Source: Streptomyces sp. AC558_RSS880
Lineage (GTDB): Bacteria; Actinomycetota; Actinomycetes; Streptomycetales; Streptomycetaceae
Direction of reading: 5' to 3'
NCBI RefSeq assembly: GCF_019049255.1
Contig: NZ_JAGMUJ010000007.1
Span: 186,001-250,000, forward strand
Length of the DNA stretch: 64,000 nt
The notes beneath the pieces were generated by a model, which saw only the letters and a list, made by a program, of their open reading frames with translations, did no database searches and was not told where the DNA came from. The position numbers and the translations under genes were made by a program. Of the stretch, positions 7,212-16,276 are shown piece after piece; position 1 is the stretch's first letter; each line of letters opens with the position of its first letter.

Positions 7212-9866
7212 ATGGATCTTCGACTGCCCGGATCGCGGTGGCTGCGGTCACGGCGGCCGCGACGGGTCACCGCCGCCGCGGCCGCCGTCGTCGTGCTCGC
7301 CGGTGCCGGTACGTGGACCGCCGTCGCCTCCGACGACGCGCCCGCGGTCCGCCGCGCCGACCGGGTCATGAGCACGGGCGACGGGGTGCGCATCGACACC
7401 TCGTACTTCACCGCGGGACCCGACGGCCGCCGCCCCGCCGTCCTGCTCGGGCACGGCTTCGGCGGCAGCAAGGACGACGTGCGGGAGCAGGCCGAGGACC
7501 TCGCGCGCGACGGGTACGCGGTCCTCACCTGGTCCGCGCGCGGCTTCGGCGGGTCGACCGGGAGGATCGGGCTGAACGACCCGGAGGGCGAGGTCGCCGA
7601 CGTCTCCCGGCTGATCGACTGGCTGGCGGACCGGCCCGAGGTCGAGCTCGACGAGGACGGCGACCCGCGGGTCGGGATGGCGGGCGGTTCGTACGGGGGC
7701 GCCATCGCGCTGCTCGGTGCCGGGTACGACGACCGGGTCGACGCCATCGCCCCGGCGATCACCTACTTCGACCTCGCCGACGCGCTCTTCCCGAACGGTG
7801 TCTTCAAGAAGCTGTGGGCCGGCGTCTTCGTCAACTCCGGCGGCGGCTGCGAGAAGTTCGAGCCCGCGCTGTGCGCGATGTACGAGCGGGTCGCCGAGTC
7901 CGGCGTCCCGGACGCCGAGGCGCGCGAGCTGCTCGAGGAGCGGTCGCCGTCCGCGGTCGCCGACCGCATCGACGTGCCCACGCTGCTCGTGCAGGGCCAG
8001 ACCGACTCCCTCTTCCCGCTCGGTCAGGCCGACGCCGCCGCCAAGGCGATCCGCGCCAACGGCGCCCCGGTCGACGTCGACTGGATCGCGGGCGGCCACG
8101 ACGGCGGCAGCCTGGAGACGGACCGCGTGCAGCAGCGCGTGAGCACCTGGTTCGACCGGTACCTGAAGGACGACAAGGGCGCCGACACCGGCCCCGCCTT
8201 CCGCGTCACCCGCACCGGAGGCGTGGACTCCACCGACGGCCGGGCCGTGCTGAACGGCGCGAGCGCCGACACCTACCCGGGTCTGACCAACGGCGGCCGC
8301 TCCTTCCCCCTCACCGGACGCGAGCAGAGCTTCGCCAACCCGGCCGGAGCCAACCCGCCCGCGATCTCCTCCCTGCCCGGCCTCGGCGGCTCCGGCGGCC
8401 TGGCCCAGCTGTCCTCGCTCGGCGTCGGCATCTCCCTGGACTTCCCGGGCCAGTACGCCCGCTTCGAGTCCGCCCCGGTCCGCGACGACCTGCGGATCAC
8501 CGGATCGCCGACCGTCACCGTGCACGTCGGGTCGACCGGCGAGGACGCCGTCCTCTTCGGCAAGGTGTACGACGTCGGCCCGGACGGACGGCAGCAGGTG
8601 CTGCCCTCGCAGCTGGTCACGCCGGTCCGCGTCGAGGGCGCCAAGGCCGGCAAGGACGTGACGCTCACCCTCCCGGCCGTCGACCACGAGGTCCAGGAGG
8701 GCCACCGGCTGCGCCTCGTCCTCGCCTCCACCGACCTCGGCTACGCCTCCCCGGCCGCCCCGGCGACGTACACCGTCTCCCTGAAGAGCGACCTCACGGT
8801 GCCCACCGCCCCCGGCGTGACCACCGCCGCGGCCCCGCTGCCCGCATGGGTGGTGTGGCTGCCGCTCGCCGGCGCCCTGATCGCGCTCGCCCTGCTGCTC
8901 ACCGGCCGCCGCCGCACCACCGCCCCGGCGCCCGACCCGGAACTGGCCGACGTCCCGCTCCAGATCACCGGCCTGAGCAAGCGGTACTCCCGCTCCTCGG
9001 ACCGGTACGCCGTACGGGACCTGTCCTTCCGGGTCGAGAAGGGGCAGGTGCTCGGCCTGCTCGGCCCGAACGGCGCCGGAAAGACCACCACCCTGCGCAT
9101 GCTGATGGGGCTCATCAAGCCCGACGGCGGCGAGATCCGCGTCTTCGGCCACGCCATCCGCCCCGGCGCCCCGGTGCTCTCCCGGGTCGGCGCCTTCGTC
9201 GAGGGCGCGGGCTTCCTGCCGCACCTGTCAGGCCGGGAGAACCTGGAACTGTACTGGCAGGCCACAGGACGCCCGCCCGAGGACGCCCACCTGGAGGAGG
9301 CCCTGGAGATCGCCGGGCTCGGCGACGCGCTCGCCCGCGCGGTGCGCACCTACTCCCAGGGCATGCGCCAGCGCCTCGCCATCGCCCAGGCCATGCTCGG
9401 CCTGCCGGACCTGCTCATCCTCGACGAACCGACCAACGGACTCGACCCGCCGCAGATCCGCGAGATGCGCGAGGTGATGATCCGGTACGCGGCCGCCGGG
9501 CGCACGGTGATCGTCTCCAGCCATCTGCTGTCGGAGGTCGAGCAGTCCTGCACCCACCTCGTGGTGATGGACCGCGGGCAGCTCGTCCAGGCCGGTCCGG
9601 TGCACGAGATCGTCGGCTCCGGCGACACCCTGCTCGTCGGCACCGTCGCGCCCGTGGACGAGCCGGTCGCCGAGAAGATCGCCGCGCTGCCGGGCGTCGC
9701 CTCCGCCGTCCGCACCGACGAGGGGCTGCTGGTCCGGCTCGACGCCGACGGCACCGCCCCGCGCCTGGTCGCCGAACTGGTCCGGCTGGAGGTGCCCGTG
9801 GCGTCGGTGGGCCCGCACCGCCGCCTCGAAGACGCCTTCCTCACCCTGATCGGAGGTTCCGCATGA
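7212..9866 (+). CDS. Fusion: secreted CocE/S15-type acyl hydrolase plus cytoplasmic ABC ATPase
   Basis: An 884-residue two-part protein. An Arg-rich start and a hydrophobic segment (about residues 18-37) act as signal anchor. Residues about 50-530 form an X-Pro dipeptidyl-peptidase/CocE hydrolase: the nucleophile Ser is in GGSYGGA, the His in GGHDGGS, and a C-terminal jelly-roll (FESAPVRDDLRITGSPTVTV) follows. A second membrane segment (about 543-563) leads to an ABC domain: Walker A GPNGAGKTT near residue 617, signature YSQGMRQRL and Walker B LLILDEPTNGLDPP. The predicted topology puts the hydrolase outside and the ATPase inside. The stop overlaps the permease start as ATGA, so the two make one transporter. 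The substrate is unknown, perhaps a peptide or ester processed during transport. Confidence 0.88.
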   Translation: MDLRLPGSRWLRSRRPRRVTAAAAAVVVLAGAGTWTAVASDDAPAVRRADRVMSTGDGVRIDTSYFTAGPDGRRPAVLLGHGFGGSKDDVREQAEDLARDGYAVLTWSARGFGGSTGRIGLNDPEGEVADVSRLIDWLADRPEVELDEDGDPRVGMAGGSYGGAIALLGAGYDDRVDAIAPAITYFDLADALFPNGVFKKLWAGVFVNSGGGCEKFEPALCAMYERVAESGVPDAEARELLEERSPSAVADRIDVPTLLVQGQTDSLFPLGQADAAAKAIRANGAPVDVDWIAGGHDGGSLETDRVQQRVSTWFDRYLKDDKGADTGPAFRVTRTGGVDSTDGRAVLNGASADTYPGLTNGGRSFPLTGREQSFANPAGANPPAISSLPGLGGSGGLAQLSSLGVGISLDFPGQYARFESAPVRDDLRITGSPTVTVHVGSTGEDAVLFGKVYDVGPDGRQQVLPSQLVTPVRVEGAKAGKDVTLTLPAVDHEVQEGHRLRLVLASTDLGYASPAAPATYTVSLKSDLTVPTAPGVTTAAAPLPAWVVWLPLAGALIALALLLTGRRRTTAPAPDPELADVPLQITGLSKRYSRSSDRYAVRDLSFRVEKGQVLGLLGPNGAGKTTTLRMLMGLIKPDGGEIRVFGHAIRPGAPVLSRVGAFVEGAGFLPHLSGRENLELYWQATGRPPEDAHLEEALEIAGLGDALARAVRTYSQGMRQRLAIAQAMLGLPDLLILDEPTNGLDPPQIREMREVMIRYAAAGRTVIVSSHLLSEVEQSCTHLVVMDRGQLVQAGPVHEIVGSGDTLLVGTVAPVDEPVAEKIAALPGVASAVRTDEGLLVRLDADGTAPRLVAELVRLEVPVASVGPHRRLEDAFLTLIGGSA

Positions 9867-10777
9867 GCACGCTCACCGAGCGAGCCGGGCCGACCGAGCC
9901 CACCGAGCCCACCGAGCGCGCCGAGCCCGTCGAGGTCGCCGCCGGCTACCGCGCGGGCCGCACCCTGCCGCTGCGGGTGGAGCTGGTCCGCCAGCTCAAG
10001 CGCCGCCGCACCCTCGTGATGGGCGCGATCCTCGCCGTCCTGCCGTTCGTGCTGGTGGTCGCCTTCGCGATCGGCGGCACGCCGGACGGCGGCCCGGACG
10101 GCAACCGCGTCAACCTGATGGACACGGCCACCGCCTCCGGCGCCAACTTCGCCGCCGTGAACCTGTTCGTGTCCGCGGGCTTCCTGCTGGTCATCCCGGT
10201 CGCCCTGTTCTGCGGGGACACGGTCGCCTCGGAGGCCGGCTGGTCCTCCCTGCGCTATCTGCTCGCCGCGCCGGTGCCCCGGATGCGGCTGCTGTGGTCC
10301 AAGCTGATCGTCGGACTGGGGATGAGCCTGGCCGCGATGGTGCTGCTGCCGGTGGTGGCGCTCGCCGTCGGCACGGCCGCCTACGGCTGGGGTCCGCTGG
10401 AGATCCCCACCGGCGGCGCGCTCGACCCGGGTACGGCGGCGCAGCGGCTTGTGGTGGTAGTGGCGTACATCTTCGTGTCGCAGCTGGTCACCGCCGGGCT
10501 CGCGTTCTGGCTGTCGACCCGCACCGACGCCCCGCTGGGCGCGGTCGGCGGCGCGGTCGGCCTGACCATCGTCGGCAATGTCCTGGACGCCGTCACCGCC
10601 CTCGGCGACTGGCGTCACTTCCTGCCCGCGCACTGGCAGTTCGCCTGGGCGGACGCCGTCCAGCCGACCCCGGAGTGGTCCGGGATGATCCAGGGCGCGT
10701 CGGTGTCCGTGACGTACGCGCTGGTGCTGTTCGCGCTGGCGTTCCGCGGTTTCGTCCGCAAGGACGTGGTGTCCTGA
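9863..10777 (+). CDS. ABC-2 type transporter permease
   Basis: A 304-residue membrane protein, the membrane half of the transporter powered by the preceding ATPase, to which it is translationally coupled (ATGA overlap, GGAGG 7 bp upstream). The cytoplasmic N-terminus has a short TEPTEP repeat, then LRVELVRQLKRRRTLVMGAI and six hydrophobic segments typical of ABC-2 permeases. Whether it exports a compound or senses one is open. No regulator gene is adjacent. Confidence 0.85.
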   Translation: MSTLTERAGPTEPTEPTERAEPVEVAAGYRAGRTLPLRVELVRQLKRRRTLVMGAILAVLPFVLVVAFAIGGTPDGGPDGNRVNLMDTATASGANFAAVNLFVSAGFLLVIPVALFCGDTVASEAGWSSLRYLLAAPVPRMRLLWSKLIVGLGMSLAAMVLLPVVALAVGTAAYGWGPLEIPTGGALDPGTAAQRLVVVVAYIFVSQLVTAGLAFWLSTRTDAPLGAVGGAVGLTIVGNVLDAVTALGDWRHFLPAHWQFAWADAVQPTPEWSGMIQGASVSVTYALVLFALAFRGFVRKDVVS

Positions 10778-10891
10778 CCCCCCGGACCGCGCGCCCGTCG
10801 GCGCGGTCCAACCGGGTGAACCTGCGCAACCGATTCGGCCGAGTCGGGTTGATGAGGGAGTAGGCCATGCGGCAGCGGAGGGCCAGAACGC

Positions 10892-11923
10892 GTGGCCGCT
10901 CCCACCTCTTCAAGCAGGAAGACAACCACATTGCGACAGACCCTGAGCAGGGGAGTGTTCGTGGCGGCCGCCGCCGCCACGGGCATTCTGTCCCTGTACG
11001 GAACCCCCGCCCTCGCCGACTCGTACGCGGTGGGCGCTGCCGAGGACTCTCCCGGTGTGCTGTCCGGGAACAACGTGCAGGCACCGGTCCACGGGCCGGT
11101 GAACAAGTGCGGCAACTCCGTCAACGTGGTCGGAGCCTTCAACGAGGCGTCCGACAACACCTGCGTCAACGGCTCCAGCACGTCCGGGGACGGCAAGCAC
11201 GGTGACTCCGACGGTGGCGCGTACGCGGTGGGCGGCACCAAGGGCTCGGCCGGTGTGCTGTCCGGGAACAACGTGCAGGCACCGGTCCAGGGGCCGGTGA
11301 ACGCGTGCGGCAACTCCGTCGACGTGGTCGGAGCCGGCAACTGGACGTCCGACAACACCTGCGTCAACGGTTCCCACGGTCACGCGGAGGAGTCCACCGA
11401 CGGCGAGAACGGGGAGAGCGCGTACGGCGACTCCTCGTACGGCGACTCCGGTGGCGCGTACGCGGTGGGCGGTGCCGAGTGGTCGCCCGGCGTGCTGTCC
11501 GGGAACAACGTGCAGACGTCGGTCGACGCGCCGGTGAACGTGTGCGGCAACTCCGTCGACGTCTACGGCCTGTTCAACGGCGCCTACGGGAACACCTGCG
11601 CCAACGACGGCGGTTACGGCAAGGAGGAGGAGCCCGGCAAGGAGGAGGAGCCCGGCAAGGAGGACGAGCCCGGCAAGGAGGACGAGCCCGGCAAGGAGGA
11701 CGAGCCCGGCAAGGAGGTGACGCCTCCGCCCACCAAGGTGAAGACGCCTCCCACGCGCGAGGCCGAGAAGCCCCCGGCCGAGGAGGAGCAGGCGCCCGGC
11801 AACCCGCCGCACCTGGCGATGACCGGCACCGACGGCATGATCGCCGCCTCGGCGGCCGGTGCCGTCCTGATCACCGGCGGCGCGATGCTCTACCGCCGGA
11901 GCCGCCTGGCCTCCCGAAGCTAG
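10892..11923 (+). CDS. Long chaplin with three chaplin domains and sortase signal
   Basis: A 343-residue secreted, wall-anchored hydrophobic surface protein of aerial hyphae. After a signal peptide ending near TPALADS come three chaplin domains, each with GVLSGNNVQ and a Cys pair (CGNSVNVVGAFNEASDNTC, CGNSVDVVGAGNWTSDNTC, CGNSVDVYGLFNGAYGNTC). An acidic PGKEEE/PGKEDE repeat and a Pro-rich stalk lead to a sortase motif LAMTG, a hydrophobic segment and a basic tail (YRRSRLASRS). Long chaplins described in S. coelicolor have two such domains; three is unusual. Start: GTG 10892 has GGAGGG 9 bp upstream, but TTG 10931 behind AGGAAG would give the more usual N-terminus MRQTLSRG, so the start is uncertain. 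Confidence 0.93.
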   Translation: MAAPTSSSRKTTTLRQTLSRGVFVAAAAATGILSLYGTPALADSYAVGAAEDSPGVLSGNNVQAPVHGPVNKCGNSVNVVGAFNEASDNTCVNGSSTSGDGKHGDSDGGAYAVGGTKGSAGVLSGNNVQAPVQGPVNACGNSVDVVGAGNWTSDNTCVNGSHGHAEESTDGENGESAYGDSSYGDSGGAYAVGGAEWSPGVLSGNNVQTSVDAPVNVCGNSVDVYGLFNGAYGNTCANDGGYGKEEEPGKEEEPGKEDEPGKEDEPGKEDEPGKEVTPPPTKVKTPPTREAEKPPAEEEQAPGNPPHLAMTGTDGMIAASAAGAVLITGGAMLYRRSRLASRS

Positions 11924-12068
11924 CCCGGTCTTCGGCGTCCGGCGTCGAACGGTGCCTCGGGACGGAGGAGCCGGCCACCCCACGGCCCGCCGCACGGGTC
12001 GAGGACCGGGCCGGGGGCGTCGGCTGCCGGGCCGCCCCCCACCGGCAGCCGCACCCGTACGACAACGC

Positions 12069-12098
12069 GTCCCCCGGACCGGGATCGGTCCGGGGGAC
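12069..12098. terminator. Strong hairpin between convergent genes
   Basis: GTCCCCCGGACC and its exact complement GGTCCGGGGGAC flank a 6-nt loop, a perfect 12-bp stem. There is no T run. Its place between the chaplin and the convergent FAD gene suggests a bidirectional transcription stop. Confidence 0.65.
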
Positions 12099-12155
12099 GC
12101 CGCCGTCAGCACCGGTCGGTGCGGGGTGGTGCGGGTCGGTGCGGGTCGGTGCCGG

Positions 12156-13424
12156 TCAGCCGCGCACCGGCGACGGCGACCCGCTGCGACTGCCGGTCCC
12201 CGGGACGGAGACCGCGCCGCGCACCGGGGCCGACCTCAGCCGCCGGCGCACTCCCTGGACCAGGGTCGACGCCGTGAACGTCGCGCCGTACACGAAGCGC
12301 ATCGCCGGGCCGAAGCCGGACGCGGTCACCAGGCCCGCCAGGAACAGCCCGGGGTGCGACGACTCGAAGCTGCGGCCGAGCACCGGGGAACCGTCGGGCA
12401 GCGCCGCCAGCGTCCCGCGCAGTTCGGCGGAGAGCAGGGAGAGCCGGTCGCGGTGCGCCTTGAACCCCGTGGCGGCGATGACGTGCTCGGTCTCCAGGGA
12501 ACGCCGGGAGCCGTCACGGCCGGCCAGGTCCAGGCGCAGCCCGCCCGGCACCGCGGCGGCCGCGGTGACCTCCTGGCCCGGCAGCAGGTCCACCGCCCGC
12601 TCCACCCGGTCCCGCACCCACCACGCGCCCGCGGGGCCCAGCGCCGTGGCCGCGATCCGCGACCGGGACGCCTGCGGCAGCCGCCGGAACAGAGCGGGAC
12701 GCTCGGCGTAGAACCAGTTCCGCCAGCCGGGCCCGAGACCGCTGTGCGGTGAGCGGACCGACCGCCACCACGGACGCTCCCAGGGCGGCGGCACGTCGTT
12801 CCACCGCAGCCGCTCCGCCCGCGCCAGCACCCGTACCCGCGTGCCCTGTTCCGCGAGGAGCGCCGCCGTCTCCAGGGCCGCCTGGCCGCCGCCGATCACC
12901 GTGACGTCCTTGCCCTGGAAGTGGCCCAGGTCGCTGTGGTGGCTGCTGTGCGTCACCAGCGTCGGGTGCAGCCCGCGCAGGGCCGGCGGCACCTCGATGA
13001 ACGGCATCACCCCGACCGCCAGCGCCACCGTCCGCGCGTGCAGCGCCTGCCCGTCCTCGGTGACCGCCGTGAAACCGCCGGGACCGGACGACACCCGGGT
13101 GATCGTCCGCTCGTCCACCTCCGGCACGGCGTTCCGGGCGAACCACAGGCCGTACGACGCGAACGCCTCCACCGGGATCGGGTGCGCGTGACGTGCCGTC
13201 AGCCCTTGCTCGGCGCAGTACGCGTCCAGCCCCCAGCGCCCGCCCGGATCGGACAGGTTGGACGCCCACGGCTCCGACTTCAGGAACATGCCGTCGGGCA
13301 TGTGGTCCCGCCAGGACGCCATGGGCCGGCCGAACACGCGCAGGTTCAGCCCGGCGGCCGCGGCGTGGGACGCGATCGACAGACCGTACGGACCGGCGCC
13401 CACCACCAGGAGGTCGTACATCAT
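12156..13424 (-). CDS. FAD/NAD(P)-dependent oxidoreductase, N-hydroxylase-like
   Basis: A 422-residue flavoprotein with two dinucleotide folds: VVGAGPYGLS at the N-terminus (FAD) and VIGGGQAALE near residue 175 (NADPH), plus the ATGF motif of flavin monooxygenases (VIAATGFKAHR). Proteins of this shape are annotated as lysine/ornithine N-monooxygenase-like or SidA-like enzymes. Its start overlaps the stop of the ATP-grasp gene by one base (TGATG), so the two are translated together. It may oxidise a product of that ligase, or modify a sugar or lipid in the adjacent polysaccharide locus; both are inference. Confidence 0.8.
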   Translation of the reverse strand: MMYDLLVVGAGPYGLSIASHAAAAGLNLRVFGRPMASWRDHMPDGMFLKSEPWASNLSDPGGRWGLDAYCAEQGLTARHAHPIPVEAFASYGLWFARNAVPEVDERTITRVSSGPGGFTAVTEDGQALHARTVALAVGVMPFIEVPPALRGLHPTLVTHSSHHSDLGHFQGKDVTVIGGGQAALETAALLAEQGTRVRVLARAERLRWNDVPPPWERPWWRSVRSPHSGLGPGWRNWFYAERPALFRRLPQASRSRIAATALGPAGAWWVRDRVERAVDLLPGQEVTAAAAVPGGLRLDLAGRDGSRRSLETEHVIAATGFKAHRDRLSLLSAELRGTLAALPDGSPVLGRSFESSHPGLFLAGLVTASGFGPAMRFVYGATFTASTLVQGVRRRLRSAPVRGAVSVPGTGSRSGSPSPVRG

Positions 13425-14674
13425 CAGCTGCTCGCTTTCTCGTTGTCGGTCAGGGAGGACGTGGCCGCCCGGGGGGCCGGGCGGGGCGCCGGGGAAGCCG
13501 CCGGGACCAGCCGCTGCCGCAGCCGGCCGGACACATGGCGGGCCCACAGGGCCCACATCGCCCATCCGGGGGCGCGGTCGTCCCTGGCGTACCAGGCCAG
13601 TTCGCGTCCGCCGGGCGCCGTGCGCAGCGCGGCGAACGGCGCGTAGTTCTCCACCACGAACGACCGCCCGGCCACCGGATCCCCGGTCGGCAGCGGCCGT
13701 CCGGTCAGATCCAGGTGCAGGGCGCGTACGACGTCCAGTCCCGCGCTGTCCGCGAAGAGCCGGAACTGGGCGCCGGGGCGCGGGTTGAAGTCGAGGAGGT
13801 GGTAGCGGCCGGTGGTGCCGCAGCGGCGGAAGTCGAGGTCGAAGACGCCGCGGTAGCCGAGTTCGCCGGTGAGCCGTTCGGCGAGTTCCCGGACCTCGGG
13901 GTTGGGTGTCCAGTGGCCTACCGCGGTCAGCCCCGCGCCGCGCGGCCAGGACAGCTGCTTGCGGCCCGGACCTCCGGCGCGCACGGCGCCCGCGCGGTCG
14001 GCGTAGCCGTGGAAGAACCAGTCCCGGTCCGCGCCCGGCGGCAGGTACTCCTGGAGCAGCAGCGGGCTGCCCGCCTCCGCGGTGCGCGCGTACAGTTCCC
14101 CGGCCTGCCGTGCGGAGTGCACCAGCTGGGTGCTGCGCAGTCCGCCGCCGGCCGGCAGCAGCCAGGGCCGGCTCCACTTCGCGACCAGCGGCAGTCCGAG
14201 CCGGTGGGCGTCGGCGGTGGCCCGCCGCGGGCTGTCCGGGACGAGCGTGAGCGGATGCGGAACGTCCGCGGCGGCGCACACGGCGGCCAGTTCCGCCTTG
14301 TCGGCGACGCGTTCGGGCAGCGTGGCCGGCATCTCGGGCAGCAGGTAGGAGGGCGCGAGGTCGTCCCGCAGCCGGCCCGCGGCGATCGCGGTCGCGTCGT
14401 CCAGCGGGATCAGCACGGCCGGGCGTCCCACCCGGTCGGCCACCCGGCGCAGCACGGCGAGGACCTGCTGCGCGGACGCGCCCGGTGGGGGCGGGACATG
14501 CATGCTGCGGACATAACGCGAGTGACGGACGGGACTTCCCGTGGGATCGGCGACGACATGCACCTCCGCTCCCGCCCTGCCGAGCGACCGCACGGCCCCC
14601 AGCGTTCCGTGGTGAAAGGGATTCCGGTCGGTCCGCAGCAGTACGGCGGGGACACGGGTGTCGAGCAGCGACAC
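13424..14674 (-). CDS. ATP-grasp family ligase
   Basis: A 416-residue protein with a Rossmann-like N-terminal domain (PAVLLRTDRNPFHHGTLGAV), a central ATP-grasp lid (LPLVAKWSRPWLLPAGGGLR, LLLQEYLPPG) and the Mg-binding end GVFDLDFRR plus HLLDFNPRPG. Such enzymes join a carboxylate to an amine, thiol or hydroxyl by way of an acyl-phosphate. The substrate is unknown. Start GTG 14674 has only a weak ribosome-binding site. It is the first gene of a two-gene operon with the flavoprotein, divergent from the GH26-like gene, and faces the exopolysaccharide operon. A role in decorating the polymer or making a small amide is possible. Confidence 0.8.
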   Translation of the reverse strand: MSLLDTRVPAVLLRTDRNPFHHGTLGAVRSLGRAGAEVHVVADPTGSPVRHSRYVRSMHVPPPPGASAQQVLAVLRRVADRVGRPAVLIPLDDATAIAAGRLRDDLAPSYLLPEMPATLPERVADKAELAAVCAAADVPHPLTLVPDSPRRATADAHRLGLPLVAKWSRPWLLPAGGGLRSTQLVHSARQAGELYARTAEAGSPLLLQEYLPPGADRDWFFHGYADRAGAVRAGGPGRKQLSWPRGAGLTAVGHWTPNPEVRELAERLTGELGYRGVFDLDFRRCGTTGRYHLLDFNPRPGAQFRLFADSAGLDVVRALHLDLTGRPLPTGDPVAGRSFVVENYAPFAALRTAPGGRELAWYARDDRAPGWAMWALWARHVSGRLRQRLVPAASPAPRPAPRAATSSLTDNEKASS

Positions 14675-14844
14675 GAATACTCACTTTCTTCTGGTACCGG
14701 CTCACCCGCACGGGCGAGCCCGGCACTCGAAAGCCGCAGTGACATTGGCACCGTCGTATTTCTTGTGCCTGAATCCATATGACTGTCCGTCAAAAACAGG
14801 GACGTCGGGCAGAAAGCGGATGTGAGTGAGAAGAGGAGCAGCCA

Positions 14845-16260
14845 ATGGCCCCACAGCACAGGCGGGTCCGGGCCCGCGGGATGGCCGTGGGCGCGGCGGC
14901 GGTCGTCGTGTCCGCCGCCCTGGCGGCCGGACCCGCGGCGGGGTCGGTGCGAACCGACGACCCCCGTCCGACGGTGCCGGCCCCGGACGGGCCCGTGGCC
15001 ACTCCCACGGCCCCCGCTGCCCCGCAGGTCCCCGCAGTCCCGCAGGCCTCCGCGGGCCCACAGGCCCCTGCGGATCCGCAGGCCCCCGCCGCCCCGCAGG
15101 CCCCCGCGATCCCGGACGTCGGCCTTCCGCCGGTCCCCGCCGTCCCGGACGTCGGCTTCCCGCCGGTCCCCGCCGTCCCGGACATCGGCCTCCCGCCGGT
15201 TCCCGGCCCGGTCCTGCCGGTGCCGCTCCCGCGCGTTCCGGCCTTCGGCGCCTTCCTCGCCTCCGACGCGCGCGGCGTGGCCCGCATGAGGCAGCTCAGC
15301 CGCTGGCTGGGCGGTGCCGAGCTGCGCGTCGGCCACACCTACCTGCCCGGCAACCACTGGAGCGACATCGAGGGGGACATCGGCTTCCTCAAGTCGTGGG
15401 CGCGCTGGCGCAACGCCGACGACGACCGGATGCTCGTCCTCAACGTCCCCATGCAGGAGCGCAACGAGGAGGGAGTCCCCGACGACGAGGTCCGGCAGTT
15501 GCTGCGGCGGGGCGCGGCCGGGGAGTTCGACCACCACTTCCGTGCCCTCGCCGAGCGGCTGGTCGAGCTGAAGGTGCCGGACACGGTGCTGGTGCTCGGC
15601 TGGGAGATGAACGGCGTCACCTACACCCACCGCTGCGGTCCCGACCCGGAATCCTGGAAGAAGTACTGGAACCGGATCGTGAGAACCATGCGCGCGGTGC
15701 CGGGCCAGGAATTCCGCTTCGACTTCGCACCGAGCCGCGGCCGGGACGCCGTTCCCTGGACAGAGTGCTACCCCGGGGACGACACGGTCGACATCGTCGG
15801 CATGGATTCCTACGACCAGCCCGCCGGGCATTCCTTCGACGAACAGGTGAAGGAACCGTACGGACTCCAGGCGCACGTGGATTTCGCGAAGGCCCACGGA
15901 AAACCCCTCTCCTATCCCGAATGGGGGCTTTTCCGCAACGGCGACAATCCCGAGTACATGCGGCGCATGCTCGCGTGGATCGACCGGCACAAGCCGCTCT
16001 ACAACACGCTGACCGACTACTGCCCGCACGGCGTGTGGCAGTGCGACGACAACCCGGACTCGTCCCGCGTCTACAGATCCGTGCTCTACGGACGCACGCA
16101 CGAGGGGGAGCCGGACACCCCGGCACCCACTCCCGTACCGACCGTGCCCGGCACACCGCTGCCGGAGAACTGCTCGCCGCTGGACCTGGGCCGGTGGGTG
16201 GAGTACTGGCTCGGCGGGAAACTCTGCCTCCGCTTCGACTGGTGGTCGCGCACCCGCTAG
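14845..16260 (+). CDS. Secreted GH26-like glycoside hydrolase
   Basis: A 471-residue exported enzyme. A signal peptide (about residues 1-33) precedes a Pro/Ala-rich linker with PQAPADPQAPAAPQAP and three DVGLPPVPAVP-like repeats. The catalytic domain (about 130-430) resembles glycosyl hydrolase family 26 (mannanase/endoglycanase clan): the candidate acid/base Glu is in GWEMNG and the nucleophile Glu in SYPEWG. The start has AAGAGGAG at an ideal distance. It is convergent with the Wzz-like gene ending the exopolysaccharide operon, so it probably trims or releases that polymer outside the cell. Polymer-specific hydrolases inside exopolysaccharide loci are common. Confidence 0.82.
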   Translation: MAPQHRRVRARGMAVGAAAVVVSAALAAGPAAGSVRTDDPRPTVPAPDGPVATPTAPAAPQVPAVPQASAGPQAPADPQAPAAPQAPAIPDVGLPPVPAVPDVGFPPVPAVPDIGLPPVPGPVLPVPLPRVPAFGAFLASDARGVARMRQLSRWLGGAELRVGHTYLPGNHWSDIEGDIGFLKSWARWRNADDDRMLVLNVPMQERNEEGVPDDEVRQLLRRGAAGEFDHHFRALAERLVELKVPDTVLVLGWEMNGVTYTHRCGPDPESWKKYWNRIVRTMRAVPGQEFRFDFAPSRGRDAVPWTECYPGDDTVDIVGMDSYDQPAGHSFDEQVKEPYGLQAHVDFAKAHGKPLSYPEWGLFRNGDNPEYMRRMLAWIDRHKPLYNTLTDYCPHGVWQCDDNPDSSRVYRSVLYGRTHEGEPDTPAPTPVPTVPGTPLPENCSPLDLGRWVEYWLGGKLCLRFDWWSRTR

Positions 16261-16276
16261 CGCCACCCCGGCCGCG

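Noticed and set aside
5561..10777. Very long open frame of over 1700 codons on the plus strand
   Set aside because: It runs in a second frame through the APC permease and the hydrolase/ATPase gene, with Arg/Pro/Gly-rich, low-quality sequence. It is an artefact of high GC except for its last part, which is the ABC-2 permease.
10862..11205. Second plus-strand frame starting ATG 10867 over the chaplin gene
   Set aside because: Arg-rich and without motif; the chaplin frame is certain.
11617..11715. 18-bp repeats in the chaplin gene considered as a separate repeat element
   Set aside because: They encode PGKEEE/PGKEDE units in frame and belong to the stalk.
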